Assembly: GCA_964540695.1 (NCBI GenBank)
Contig: CAZINS010000004.1
Coordinates: 3,977-67,976 of the forward strand
From: DYGA01 sp964540695
GTDB lineage: Bacteria > Patescibacteriota > Patescibacteriia > S139-126
Direction of reading: 5' to 3'
Length of the DNA: 64,000 nucleotides
Position 1 is the stretch's first letter; every line of letters starts with the position of its first letter. The notes below the pieces were generated by a model, which was given only the letters and a program-made list of their open reading frames with translations, was not told the origin of the DNA and did not search any database. Positions 1 to 8,385 of this stretch are shown here, piece by piece. The position numbers and the translations under genes are program-made.

Positions 1-1
1 G

Positions 2-640
2 GTTGCCAACAATCCAGTTGCTATCATTGCCATGAATGAATTGTTAACCTATGCCGGTGAAAAAAAAGAAAAAGTGGTTATTATGAACTGGCAAGATATT
101 GATTTTGAATCAGCTAGTTTTGATCTAGTTTTATCAGATTGGGGATTGAACAGTTTGTCCGAGTGGTTAGATTACACAGTGGTTTTACATCAGGTAGCTA
201 AAGTAATGAAAGATAATGCCAGTTTTGTAACCAGGATCAATATTTATCAGCCTGACAGAAAAATTAGATCAGTTAAACAAATAATGTCCGATTTTGCCAT
301 GTTACCACAACATAAATTTAGTTTTTTATTGGAACTAGAAATGTACAGTACCATATCTACTTACAATGAAAAAACTTTTCAAATTGATTTAGGTAAATTT
401 TATCGTGACGAAGTAACAGCTGCTTATCATAATGGACAAATGACATTTGCGGAGTGGCAAGAATTTTATTATCCTTTTTTTAATGTAGTAATGACTTATC
501 CACGTCAGTCTGACTGGGAAAGTTTATTACAAAGATTTTTTTACGTGCAAACTATCAAATACGGAGGAGATTATTTAGTATCAAATAATAACCCATTATA
601 TATTTGTCAAAAGAATATTAAAAAAAATATTTATGGATGA
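2..640 (+). CDS. Class I SAM-dependent methyltransferase, C-terminal part (5' end outside window)
   Basis: The reading frame is open from base 2, so the internal ATG at 32 is probably not the true start. The visible part (about 212 residues) begins in what looks like the AdoMet-binding half. The stretch SFDLVLSDWGLNS (about base 118-156) matches the strand-4 and loop region of Rossmann methyltransferases of the Methyltransf_11/25 type, where a phrase like FDLV precedes the substrate loop. The following segment LHQVAKVMKDNASFVTR resembles the usual helix and strand 5 (an LK-G-type region), although the glycines are lost. The rest is an aromatic-rich C-terminal domain with no motif I recognise. 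The glycine-rich motif I lies upstream of the window, so the assignment rests on half of the fold. The stop overlaps the start of the next gene by 8 bases, suggesting co-transcription. Substrate unknown. Confidence 0.6.
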   Translation, partial: VANNPVAIIAMNELLTYAGEKKEKVVIMNWQDIDFESASFDLVLSDWGLNSLSEWLDYTVVLHQVAKVMKDNASFVTRINIYQPDRKIRSVKQIMSDFAMLPQHKFSFLLELEMYSTISTYNEKTFQIDLGKFYRDEVTAAYHNGQMTFAEWQEFYYPFFNVVMTYPRQSDWESLLQRFFYVQTIKYGGDYLVSNNNPLYICQKNIKKNIYG

Positions 641-911
641 TTTAAAAAATAAAGCAAAAAAATTACATCTTGAAGTTTTAGAAAAGCTTTCGCAGTTGGT
701 GACTGCTGGACTTGGTTTAGTAGCAGCACTAGCTTGGAACTCTTTAATTCAAGATTTATTCACTAAAATATTTGGTACCCAGTCTGATTTGTGGGCAAAG
801 TTTGGTTATGCTTTGATCGTAACTATTATAGTAGTTATTTTCACTTTACAAATAAGTCGGGCAGTCAATCGTTTGAAAGAAGAAATAAAAATAAGTGATG
901 ATAAAAAATAG
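633..911 (+). CDS. DUF5654 family small membrane protein
   Basis: A 92-residue protein with an amphipathic, lysine-rich N-terminus (residues 1-20), a first hydrophobic segment at about 22-42 containing GLGLVAALAWNSLIQDLF, and a second membrane helix at about 58-78, ending in a charged tail. The phrase LVAALAWN is characteristic of the DUF5654 family found in archaea and candidate-phyla bacteria; function unknown. The start ATG overlaps the end of the upstream methyltransferase gene, and recJ follows after 26 bases, so it probably belongs to the same transcript. Nothing in the sequence indicates a specific partner. Confidence 0.7.
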   Translation: MDDLKNKAKKLHLEVLEKLSQLVTAGLGLVAALAWNSLIQDLFTKIFGTQSDLWAKFGYALIVTIIVVIFTLQISRAVNRLKEEIKISDDKK

Positions 912-937
912 AATTACTGGTAAGTTTTATATTTAAT

Positions 938-2671
938 ATGGTTGAAATAAAAAAAGATAAACTTTGGCAAATTAAACCAGCTGCTCCGGAAAATTTAGCA
1001 AATAAATTTCCTGAAATTAACTCGATTATCAGGCAGTTGTTGTTCGCCCGCGGTCTAGATACTCAAGAAAAAATAGATGAATTTTTATATCCGGATTATT
1101 CGCAAGATCTGCATGATCCTTTTTTATTTAAAGATATGACCAAAGCTTGTGCTCGTATTTGGCAAGCGGTAGAAAATAAAGAAAATATTTTAGTTTATGG
1201 GGATTATGATGCTGATGGAGTTTGTGCTTCTACTCTTTTAGTTGCCTGGTTTAAGTATATTGGTTTACCGGTACAGGTATATATACCCCATAGAGAAATT
1301 GAAGGTTATGGTCTAAATCAGGAAGCAGTTAATGAATTTATTGAAAAGAAAATTGATTTATTGATAACCGTTGATTGTGGCACAAGCAACATTGCCGAAG
1401 TAGAGAGTTTACAAGCAGCGGGTGTGGATGTAATAGTGACAGACCACCATCATGTTCCAGAAAAAAGAGTCCAACCCTTGGCTTTTTTAAACTGTTCCAA
1501 TCCAGCTGATAATTATCCTTTCCCGTATTTAGCTGGTGTGGGTATGGCTTTTAAATTAGTCCAAGGTTTAATTGGTTATGGTCAAAAAAATAATCTTTCA
1601 CCAACTTTTCCTGTCGGTTGGGAAAAGTGGTCACTTGATCTAGTGGCAATTGCTACAGTAACAGATATCATGCCCTTAAGTGGAGAAAATCATACTTTAG
1701 TTAAGTATGGTTTAATGGTTCTGAATAAAACCAGAAGAGTCGGTTTAAAAGAGTTATTTAATTTGACTAGCATTAAACCCCCAATTGATACTTGGCAAAT
1801 TGGTTTTATTATTGGACCAAGACTCAATGCCGCTGGCCGGATTGATCATGCCAACGATGCTTACGCTTTATTGAATGAGACAGATATTGAGGTAGCAAAA
1901 ATTTCTGCAACTAAACTGCATGCGACCAATACTAAAAGGCAAACTTTAACTGAGCAGTTTGTTAAGGAAGCCAAAGCACAAGTCGAATCACAATTTTTGC
2001 AAGGTGATAATATTTTAACTGCCTTTTCTAAAGATTGGGATTTAGGTTTAGTTGGACTTGTAGCCGGTAGAATTACAGAGATGTACCGTCGGCCAACTTT
2101 AATTATGACTTTAAATCAAGAAAAAATTATGGGTTCCGGCAGGTCACTGGCTGGATTTAGTATTATTGAAGCTGTGGAACAACAAAAAAATTATTTAGCC
2201 AGATTTGGTGGACATGAAGGCGCTTGCGGTTTTACTTTGCGTCATAATGATGATTTGGATAAATTTGTTTTAAGTATAAAACAAGCCAGTAAAACAATAG
2301 ATAGTGAGATGTTTAAACCTTATTTAGCTATAGATGCCGTTGTTAAACTAGCAGAAATTGATTGGCCGTTGATAGAAGAGTTACAAAAATTTGAGCCTTT
2401 TGGTGAGGCCAACCCAGCACCTCGTTTTGTCACTTATCAGGTACAGGTTTTAGGAGTCGAGTATGTAGGTGAAGAACAAAAACATCTACGTTTATTGGTA
2501 GGTGATGAGCAAGGTTTAGTCCGCAAAACAATTGGTTTTGGTTTAGGTAAGAGTTGGGGTAATTTGAAAATGGGTGATAAGATAGATATTGTTTACGAGG
2601 CCGGTGTTAATCAGTGGAATGGAAATCGCGAGTTACAATTGAAAATTATTGATTTAAAAATAAATGAATAG
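938..2671 (+). CDS. recJ: Single-stranded-DNA-specific exonuclease RecJ
   Basis: A 577-residue protein, the normal length for RecJ, the 5'-3' single-strand exonuclease of recombination and mismatch repair. The DHH phosphoesterase motifs are all visible: GDYDADG at residues 88-94, DCGT at 146-149 and the signature DHHH at 169-172, which together bind the catalytic Mn/Mg ions. The DHHA1 domain follows, with the glycine-rich phrase FGGHEGACGF near residue 424 and GSGRS near 403. The C-terminal part (about 455-577) fits the RecJ OB-fold. It starts at ATG 938 after a short gap and ends overlapping rnhA by 8 bases (ATGAATAG), indicating translational coupling with a second nucleic-acid hydrolase. 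Confidence 0.95.
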   Translation: MVEIKKDKLWQIKPAAPENLANKFPEINSIIRQLLFARGLDTQEKIDEFLYPDYSQDLHDPFLFKDMTKACARIWQAVENKENILVYGDYDADGVCASTLLVAWFKYIGLPVQVYIPHREIEGYGLNQEAVNEFIEKKIDLLITVDCGTSNIAEVESLQAAGVDVIVTDHHHVPEKRVQPLAFLNCSNPADNYPFPYLAGVGMAFKLVQGLIGYGQKNNLSPTFPVGWEKWSLDLVAIATVTDIMPLSGENHTLVKYGLMVLNKTRRVGLKELFNLTSIKPPIDTWQIGFIIGPRLNAAGRIDHANDAYALLNETDIEVAKISATKLHATNTKRQTLTEQFVKEAKAQVESQFLQGDNILTAFSKDWDLGLVGLVAGRITEMYRRPTLIMTLNQEKIMGSGRSLAGFSIIEAVEQQKNYLARFGGHEGACGFTLRHNDDLDKFVLSIKQASKTIDSEMFKPYLAIDAVVKLAEIDWPLIEELQKFEPFGEANPAPRFVTYQVQVLGVEYVGEEQKHLRLLVGDEQGLVRKTIGFGLGKSWGNLKMGDKIDIVYEAGVNQWNGNRELQLKIIDLKINE

Positions 2672-3095
2672 AAATAGCAAAGCAATTATTTACACAGACG
2701 GTGGAGCCAGAGGAAATCCAGGGCCAGCTGGAGTTGGTTATGTAATTTTTGATGAGAAAAAAAATATAGTTTATAGTGAGGGTATATATATTGGTGAAGC
2801 AACTAACAACCAGGCAGAGTATTTAGCAGTTAGTCATGCTTTAGCCAAAGCAACAGATTTTGGTTTCAATGAACTTAAATTTTTTTTAGATAGTGAATTG
2901 GTGGTTAACCAATTAAGTCAAAAATTTAAAATAAAAAATCCTGAACTAGCTAAACTATTTGTAAAAATTTGGAATCAGAGTCAAGTTTTTAAAAATATCG
3001 AATACACTCATATACCTAGAGAAAAAAATAAATTGGCAGATTCGCTTGTTAATCAAGCAATTGATTTGGCTTTAAAACAAAAACCCCGCCTTTAA
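2664..3095 (+). CDS. rnhA: Ribonuclease HI
   Basis: A 143-residue RNase H-fold protein that cleaves RNA in RNA-DNA hybrids. The four carboxylates of the active site are at D12 (TDGGARGNPG), E52 (NNQAEY), D76 (DSELVV) and D126 (NKLADS). This is the compact form close to Bacillus/archaeal-type RNase HI, with no N-terminal hybrid-binding domain. The start overlaps the recJ stop. Its last codons run into the stem of a terminator at 3081-3108 that also faces rnpB on the other strand. Confidence 0.93.
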   Translation: MNRNSKAIIYTDGGARGNPGPAGVGYVIFDEKKNIVYSEGIYIGEATNNQAEYLAVSHALAKATDFGFNELKFFLDSELVVNQLSQKFKIKNPELAKLFVKIWNQSQVFKNIEYTHIPREKNKLADSLVNQAIDLALKQKPRL

Positions 3096-3108
3096 TGGCG
3101 GTGTTTTT
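3081..3108. terminator. Bidirectional intrinsic terminator between rnhA and rnpB
   Basis: A GC-rich stem (3081-3090 with 3097-3106, one mismatch) sits between a T-run on the plus side (3102-3108) and an A-run on the left (3074-3083) that becomes a T-run on the minus strand. It can end rnhA on the plus strand and RNase P RNA on the minus strand. The rnhA stop codon lies in its loop. Confidence 0.8.
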
Positions 3109-3118
3109 GATAATTTTA

Positions 3119-3497
3119 CTAAATAAATCTATAAGCCGAATTCTGTTTTCCGCGCTTGGCGGAACGATAGTCATCTATCTGGTTTTAGTGTTACCACTAA
3201 AATCTAGCTACCAACCCGCCTGCCGATACGGCAGGACCTATTTGGTATTGCACCGGTTAGAGTTTACCTCTTTTCCTACATCGCTGTAGGAACGCGTAAA
3301 TTAATTAATTTACGATTTCACCCTTATTCCGCAAAAGGCGGAAAGGAATATTTTCTGTTGTACTTGTCCTAACTCTATTGTTGCCAATAAAGTCGGTCGG
3401 CGTTACCGATTAACCACCCGAAAAGTCGGGCTACTATGGTGTTCGGACTTTCCTCCCAGCTAAAAATTTAGCTGCGCGACTATCTAATTTATTTAGC
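3119..3497 (-). ncRNA. rnpB: RNase P RNA (bacterial type A)
   Basis: The minus strand carries the universal landmarks of the RNase P ribozyme, which matures tRNA 5' ends. GGAGGAAAGTCCGAACACC lies near the 5' end (about 3440-3460), AGGGTGAAAT in the middle (about 3313-3323), the core phrase GGTGCAATACCAAATAGG (about 3238-3255), GATGACTATCG (about 3165-3175) and the 3' consensus ACAGAATTCGGCTTAT (3130-3145). Ends are set by helix P1, where 3487-3496 pairs with 3119-3128 over ten bases. About 379 nt, a normal length. A GGT-type motif (GGGTTGG, near 3213-3219) that pairs with tRNA CCA is present in the L15-like loop. A hairpin CCTGCC/GGCAGG at about 3219-3236 occupies the P16-like position. Confidence 0.95.
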
Positions 3498-3503
3498 GCT
3501 TCT

Positions 3504-3532
3504 ATTTTATAGCCAAAATTTTAAAAAGTCAA
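3504..3532 (-). promoter_or_regulatory. Sigma70-type promoter of rnpB
   Basis: On the minus strand TTGACT (3527-3532) is followed after 17 bases by TAAAAT (3504-3509). The predicted transcript start is then within a few bases of the P1 helix of RNase P RNA, consistent with a directly expressed RNA. Confidence 0.75.
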
Positions 3533-3540
3533 TATTTAAC

Positions 3541-3569
3541 TTGAAAATAATGCTAAAATTAGATAATAT
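3541..3569 (+). promoter_or_regulatory. Probable promoter of the first polysaccharide operon
   Basis: TTGAAA (3541-3546), 17-base spacer, TAATAT (3564-3569), located 25 bases before the ATG of the sugar-phosphate transferase gene and divergent from the rnpB promoter. No clear ribosome binding site follows. Confidence 0.5.
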
Positions 3570-3593
3570 TTATTTAGATAATTGAGTAAATTA

Positions 3594-5000
3594 ATGAAAA
3601 AAGCAGAACTTACATTTGCGGTTATTTCTGTACCGATTGATTATATAATGTTGATTTGTGCTGGTATTAGTGCTTATTGGTTGCGTTATGCAACTTGGGT
3701 ACAAGATATTAGACCAATTGTTTTTGATTTGGATTACTATAAATATTTGCAGATTATACTGTTAGTTGCTTTGATTTGGTTGTTAGTTTTTGCTTTACAG
3801 GGTCTTTATACCATAACTATACATAAACGTTTAATTGATGAATTGACTCAAATTATTTTCGCTTGTTCAACTGGACTAATGGTAATAATTGCTTATATTT
3901 TTTGGCAGCGCGAATTTTTTGATTCTCGATTTATAATACTGGCTGCTTGGATTTTGGCGATTGTTTATCTAAGTGTTGCCAGGATGATTTTACGCTTTAT
4001 CCGAAGACGACTATTAATACATAATTGGGGAGTAACAAATATTGTTTTAATCGGGAGTGATAGTGCTACTGAAAATTTAGCTGCTACTTTATATCGTCAG
4101 CCAGAATTAGGTTATCGTTTATGGGAAAGATTTAGTGAATTTTTACCAGAACGTTTATTGCAATTGCTGGCAGAAAAAAATATTGATGAAGTTATTTTAT
4201 CTGATAGTAGTTTAGCAAAAGAAACCAGATCTGATATTTTAAATTTTTGTCATAGTCATCATCTTGGTTTTCAGTATGTAGCAGATATCTTTGATGCCCA
4301 ATCGCACAATGTTGAAGTTCGTTCCATTGCTGGCATGCCTTTGATTGAAATTAAAAAAACTTCATTAGATGGCTGGGGTAGGATTTACAAAAGAATATTT
4401 GATATTGTAGCTAGTATTATTTTATTGTTTTTTATTTTACCCATAGGTTTGATTATAGCTTTAATTATTGTTATAGATTCTTCCGGACCGGCTATAGTAA
4501 AATTACTACGTGTTGGTAAAGAAGGTAAGAAATTTTGGTTGTATAAATTTCGTTCTATGATTAAAAATGCTCATTTGTTAAAGTATGATAAAGACGGCAA
4601 TTTAAAACCTGATTTAGCAAAACAAAATTTAAGATCGGACGGACCTTTATTTAAAAATGAAAATGATCGACGGATTACTAGATTTGGTAAATTTTTACGA
4701 CGTTCTAGTTTAGACGAATTACCTCAGTTGATAAATGTCTTGCGGGGTGAAATGAGTTTAGTGGGCCCAAGGCCACATGAACCAGAAGAGGTTGATAAAT
4801 ATCAACAACACCAAAAAAAATTACTTTCAATCAAACCAGGTATGACGGGACTGGCACAAGTATCTGGTCGGTCTAATTTATCATTTACTGAAGAAGTAAA
4901 ATTGGATTTGTATTATATTGAAAACTGGTCATTGAAGAATGACTTGCAAATAATTTTTAAAACTATTTGGGTAGTAATTAAAAAACAAGGAGTAGCATAA
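3594..5000 (+). CDS. Polyprenyl-phosphate sugar-1-phosphate transferase (WbaP/WcaJ type)
   Basis: Initiates assembly of a lipid-linked polysaccharide by moving a sugar-1-phosphate from a nucleotide sugar to undecaprenyl phosphate at the inner face of the membrane. About 468 residues from ATG 3594; a TTG 12 bases upstream is also in frame. The first 145 residues hold four membrane helices, then a nucleotide-binding-like soluble domain (about 150-265), then the bacterial sugar transferase domain from about 275. That domain begins KRIFDIVASI and shows the hallmarks RVGKEGKKFWLYKFRSM, DELPQLINVLRGEMSLVGPRP and KPGMTGLAQVSGRS. It heads an operon with three GT4 transferases, with 2-base and overlapping junctions. 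The sugar specificity cannot be read from the sequence. Confidence 0.9.
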   Translation: MKKAELTFAVISVPIDYIMLICAGISAYWLRYATWVQDIRPIVFDLDYYKYLQIILLVALIWLLVFALQGLYTITIHKRLIDELTQIIFACSTGLMVIIAYIFWQREFFDSRFIILAAWILAIVYLSVARMILRFIRRRLLIHNWGVTNIVLIGSDSATENLAATLYRQPELGYRLWERFSEFLPERLLQLLAEKNIDEVILSDSSLAKETRSDILNFCHSHHLGFQYVADIFDAQSHNVEVRSIAGMPLIEIKKTSLDGWGRIYKRIFDIVASIILLFFILPIGLIIALIIVIDSSGPAIVKLLRVGKEGKKFWLYKFRSMIKNAHLLKYDKDGNLKPDLAKQNLRSDGPLFKNENDRRITRFGKFLRRSSLDELPQLINVLRGEMSLVGPRPHEPEEVDKYQQHQKKLLSIKPGMTGLAQVSGRSNLSFTEEVKLDLYYIENWSLKNDLQIIFKTIWVVIKKQGVA

Positions 5001-5002
5001 AT

Positions 5003-6127
5003 ATGAAAATAGCTTTGATTCATGATCATTTAAATCAATTTGGTGGAGCAGAAAGAGTTTTATTAAACATGCGAGCAATTTGGCCACAAAGTCCAATCTA
5101 TACTTTGATTTATGATGAAAAGAAAATGGGAAAATGGTTTAAAGATAGTCAGATTGTTGAATCATTTATCAAAAAGTTGCCAGCCAGTCGTAAACGTTTT
5201 AAATGGTATTTACCTTTGATGCCAGCTGCTTTTGAACAGTTTAATTTAACGCAATATGACGTAGTATTATCTTCAGTGTCTGGTCTGGCTAAGAGTGTTA
5301 TAGTTAACCCCGAAGCATTTCATATCTGTTATTGCCATACACCTACCAGGTATCTTTGGTCAGACACTCACACTTATACAGAAGAATTACATCAACCTTG
5401 GTTGGTGAAAAAGTTATTACCGCCTTTACTTACTTATTTACGCATGTGTGATTATAATGCTGCCCAACGAGTTGATTTATTTTTAGCAAATTCGCAATTT
5501 GTGGCTAGACGAATAAAAAAATATTATCGTCGTGAAGCTCAAGTATTGTACCCGCCGGTCGAAACATCTCAATTTAGTATTAGCCCAGAAATTGATAAAT
5601 ATTTTCTAATTGTTTCTCGACTGCGACCATATAAACGTGTTGATATCGCAGTTAGAGCATTCAATAAACTTGGATTGCCACTAAAAATTATTGGCGTGGG
5701 CGAAGAAGCAGAACATTTGAAAAAAATTGCAAAACCAAATATAGAATTTTTGGGTGCAGTTCCTGATGATTTACGTAATCAATACTATGCCAGAGCAAGA
5801 GCTTTTATCAACCCTCAAGAAGAGGACTTTGGTATTACAGCTGTTGAAGCTATGGCTGCTGGTCGGCCAGTGATTGCTTACCGATCTGGGGGTGCTGTCG
5901 AAAGCGTGATTGATGGTAAAACTGGTTCTTTTTTTGATGAACAGAGTTGGGAAGCTTTGGCTGACGCAGTTATTCGTTTTGACGAAAAACAATTTGATCC
6001 CCAAATTATAAGAGCTCATGCACAAAAATTCGATTCCCAACAGTTTAGAACTTCTTTACAAAATATTGTAAATAAAGAATGGGAAAAATTTTATAATTAT
6101 TCCCGCGGTTATGAACATCGGAGTTGA
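5003..6127 (+). CDS. GT4-family glycosyltransferase (WbaZ-like)
   Basis: A 374-residue GT-B retaining glycosyltransferase that would extend the lipid-linked glycan in the cytoplasm. The N-terminal half starts with IALIHDHLNQFGGAER, a common opening for this family, and the segment CHTPTRYLWSD (about 112-122) matches mannosyltransferases of the WbaZ group. The C-terminal Rossmann half holds SRLRPYKRVD (about 205) and the donor-binding EX7E-type motif EDFGITAVEAMAAGRPVIAY (about 273-292). It lies two bases after the sugar-phosphate transferase and overlaps the next transferase by 17 bases. Acceptor and donor are unknown; mannose is a guess from similarity only. Confidence 0.87.
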   Translation: MKIALIHDHLNQFGGAERVLLNMRAIWPQSPIYTLIYDEKKMGKWFKDSQIVESFIKKLPASRKRFKWYLPLMPAAFEQFNLTQYDVVLSSVSGLAKSVIVNPEAFHICYCHTPTRYLWSDTHTYTEELHQPWLVKKLLPPLLTYLRMCDYNAAQRVDLFLANSQFVARRIKKYYRREAQVLYPPVETSQFSISPEIDKYFLIVSRLRPYKRVDIAVRAFNKLGLPLKIIGVGEEAEHLKKIAKPNIEFLGAVPDDLRNQYYARARAFINPQEEDFGITAVEAMAAGRPVIAYRSGGAVESVIDGKTGSFFDEQSWEALADAVIRFDEKQFDPQIIRAHAQKFDSQQFRTSLQNIVNKEWEKFYNYSRGYEHRS

Positions 6128-7235
6128 CGTTAGATGTTTTTTAGAAAAGAATTATTCAGGAGTAAGTATTTATACTCAAAATGTTTTATTGTCTTTGGCA
6201 AGGATTTCTCCAAATGACAATTTTATTTTACATGCTAATAGTTTTTCGCGTATAAATTATTGGCCACAATTTAAAAGCAATAATATTAATAATTTAATCA
6301 CTCATTATCCTAGTAAGATAATAAGTTTAAGTTCTTTAATGTTTTCCAGGCCATATTTTGATCGTTGGCTAAACAGGCCAGATATTTATTGGGTGCCAGG
6401 TAATAATTTTATAAATCTTTCCAATCAAGTAACTAAAGTTTATACTTGTCATGATTTATCTTGGCATGTCTTTCCTGAATTTTATTCTCGTAAAGGTAGA
6501 ATTTGGCATCAAGCTTTACAATTATCAAAAAAATATTTTGCGGCTGAAAAAATAATAGCAGTCAGTGAATGTACTAAAAATGATATTTTACGTTTTTTTC
6601 CAAAAATAAAATCAGAAAAAATTGAAGTTATTCATTCGGGGATTAGTTCTATGAGTTTAAGTGAAGAGCAAATAAATAGGCAAACTAAAATTTTATCTTT
6701 ACCAGAAAATTTTATTTTATATCTGGGTAATATTGAACCAAGGAAAAATATTTTAAGTTTAATAGCTGCATTTAATAAAATTAATAAAAATTTTCCAGAT
6801 TTTTATTTAATAATAGCTGGCGGCAGCGGTTGGCACCGTGGTTATAGTAAACAAGTTTTCAGGGCTATTAGAAAAAATTCTCACATTAAGTATTTAGGTT
6901 ATGTCAGCGAAGAACAGAAATTTGTTTTGTATAATAAAGCTAAATTGTTTGTTTTTCCTTCTTATTATGAAGGTTTTGGCTTCCCACCGCTTGAAGCTAT
7001 GAGTCAAAATTGTCCGGTTATAGCCAGTCAAACGTCATCTTTGCCAGAAGTTATAGGTTCAGCTGGTGTGTTGATAAATCCTTTAGCTGTAAATGATATT
7101 GCTGAGGCAATAGTTGAGGTTTTAAAAAATACAAGTTTACAATTAGAGTTAAAAAGTCTTGGACAAGAACAAATTAAAAAATTTACTTGGAACGAAACGG
7201 CTCTAAAAATGAAAGAATTATTTTATCAATTATGA
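6111..7235 (+). CDS. GT4-family glycosyltransferase
   Basis: A 374-residue GT-B enzyme. The start (MNIGVDVRCFLEKNYSGVS) and the acceptor-side phrase TCHDLSWHVFPEFYS are typical of mannosyl/rhamnosyl-type GT4 proteins. The donor site shows LGNIEPRKNI (about 205) and YEGFGFPPLEAMSQNCPVIA (about 286-305) with both glutamates of the EX7E motif. The start overlaps the previous gene and the end shares ATGA with the next one, so three transferases are translated as a coupled set. It is closely similar in layout to the next gene, suggesting an old duplication. Confidence 0.87.
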   Translation: MNIGVDVRCFLEKNYSGVSIYTQNVLLSLARISPNDNFILHANSFSRINYWPQFKSNNINNLITHYPSKIISLSSLMFSRPYFDRWLNRPDIYWVPGNNFINLSNQVTKVYTCHDLSWHVFPEFYSRKGRIWHQALQLSKKYFAAEKIIAVSECTKNDILRFFPKIKSEKIEVIHSGISSMSLSEEQINRQTKILSLPENFILYLGNIEPRKNILSLIAAFNKINKNFPDFYLIIAGGSGWHRGYSKQVFRAIRKNSHIKYLGYVSEEQKFVLYNKAKLFVFPSYYEGFGFPPLEAMSQNCPVIASQTSSLPEVIGSAGVLINPLAVNDIAEAIVEVLKNTSLQLELKSLGQEQIKKFTWNETALKMKELFYQL

Positions 7236-8338
7236 AAATAGGTATTGACGCCCGTCTTTATGGCGCCCAAAAAAATAGGGGAATTGGTCGTTATATAGAA
7301 AAATTGTTAACCCATCTACAAATGGTGGATAATACCAACCAGTATTATATTTTTTTATTACCCACAAATTATGATTTATTTACTGTTACTGCAAAAAATT
7401 TTCATAAGGTAAAAGTAGCAATACCTTGGTACTCGTGGTTAGAACAATTATGGTGGCCATTTATTTTGTACTTTTATAGTTTTGATTTAGTTCATTTTAC
7501 ACATTTTAATGTTCCCATCATGTATCGTCGTCGTTATATTATAACTTTACATGATTTAATCATGACACATTATACTGACGATCGTAGCACCACAAAAAAT
7601 AAATATATATATAAATTGAAAATATATTTAGCTCGAATAATGATAAATTTAACCGCTAGAAAAGCCAAGACAATTATTTGTCCATCGCAATATACGCAAG
7701 CAGATGTTATTAAACATCTGGGTGTGAAAAAAGAAAACTGCCGAGTAATTTATGAAGCCGTGGATGATAATAAAGAATTTTTATTTGAAAAATTAGATGA
7801 TTATAAAATTAATGCCCCATTTTTTTTATATGTGGGAGCTGCTTATCCTCATAAAAATTTAGAGCGTTTAATTAAAGGTTTCTTAAAGTTTGATAAATCA
7901 TCTAAATATAATTTAGTCCTAGTAGGACGAGTTGATTATTTTTATTCTCGTTTAAAAGAAAAATATAAACAGCAAGACAATGTAATTTTTACTGGAGAAG
8001 TAAATGATAGACAATTATCGACTTTGTATAGTCAAGCGCTGGCATTTGTTTTTCCTTCTCTAATTGAAGGTTTTGGTCTGCCTCCATTGGAAGCGATGCA
8101 AAACAATTGCCCTGTGATTAGCAGTAATAGTAGTTGCTTACCGGAGATATTAGGTGAGGCGGCTTTATATTTTAATCCCACCAATGAAGAGGAAATTGCT
8201 GATTCCTTAGCTAAAATTATTAATAATCAGTCATTAGTAGCCACCCTTAAAATAAAAGGAAAAAAACGTTTACAAAATTATTCCTGGCAAAAAATGGCCA
8301 AAGAAACCAACCAAATTTATAAACAGTTTTGTGAATAA
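7232..8338 (+). CDS. GT4-family glycosyltransferase
   Basis: A 368-residue GT-B enzyme. I place the start at ATG 7232, where ATGA overlaps the previous stop and the protein begins MKIGIDARLYG; an upstream in-frame ATG (7187) lies deep in the neighbouring gene. Motifs include TLHDLIMTHY (about 96-105), VGAAYPHKNLERLI (about 193-206) and the donor motif LIEGFGLPPLEAMQNNCPVI (about 273-292). Third transferase of the operon; together with the initiating enzyme this would make at least a tetrasaccharide-scale unit. Confidence 0.87.
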   Translation: MKIGIDARLYGAQKNRGIGRYIEKLLTHLQMVDNTNQYYIFLLPTNYDLFTVTAKNFHKVKVAIPWYSWLEQLWWPFILYFYSFDLVHFTHFNVPIMYRRRYIITLHDLIMTHYTDDRSTTKNKYIYKLKIYLARIMINLTARKAKTIICPSQYTQADVIKHLGVKKENCRVIYEAVDDNKEFLFEKLDDYKINAPFFLYVGAAYPHKNLERLIKGFLKFDKSSKYNLVLVGRVDYFYSRLKEKYKQQDNVIFTGEVNDRQLSTLYSQALAFVFPSLIEGFGLPPLEAMQNNCPVISSNSSCLPEILGEAALYFNPTNEEEIADSLAKIINNQSLVATLKIKGKKRLQNYSWQKMAKETNQIYKQFCE

Positions 8339-8356
8339 TCATTTTTGTTGTATAAT
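8329..8356 (+). promoter_or_regulatory. Promoter upstream of the DUF4012 gene
   Basis: TTGTGA (8329-8334), 16-base spacer, consensus TATAAT (8351-8356), 30 bases before the start codon. It partly overlaps the end of the preceding glycosyltransferase gene, so the DUF4012 gene may have its own transcription. Confidence 0.6.
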
Positions 8357-8385
8357 TTGTATGTCAGCAGAAGATTTTAATTAAC

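Noticed and set aside
3095..3289. 64-residue open frame
   Set aside because: It is antisense to conserved RNase P RNA.
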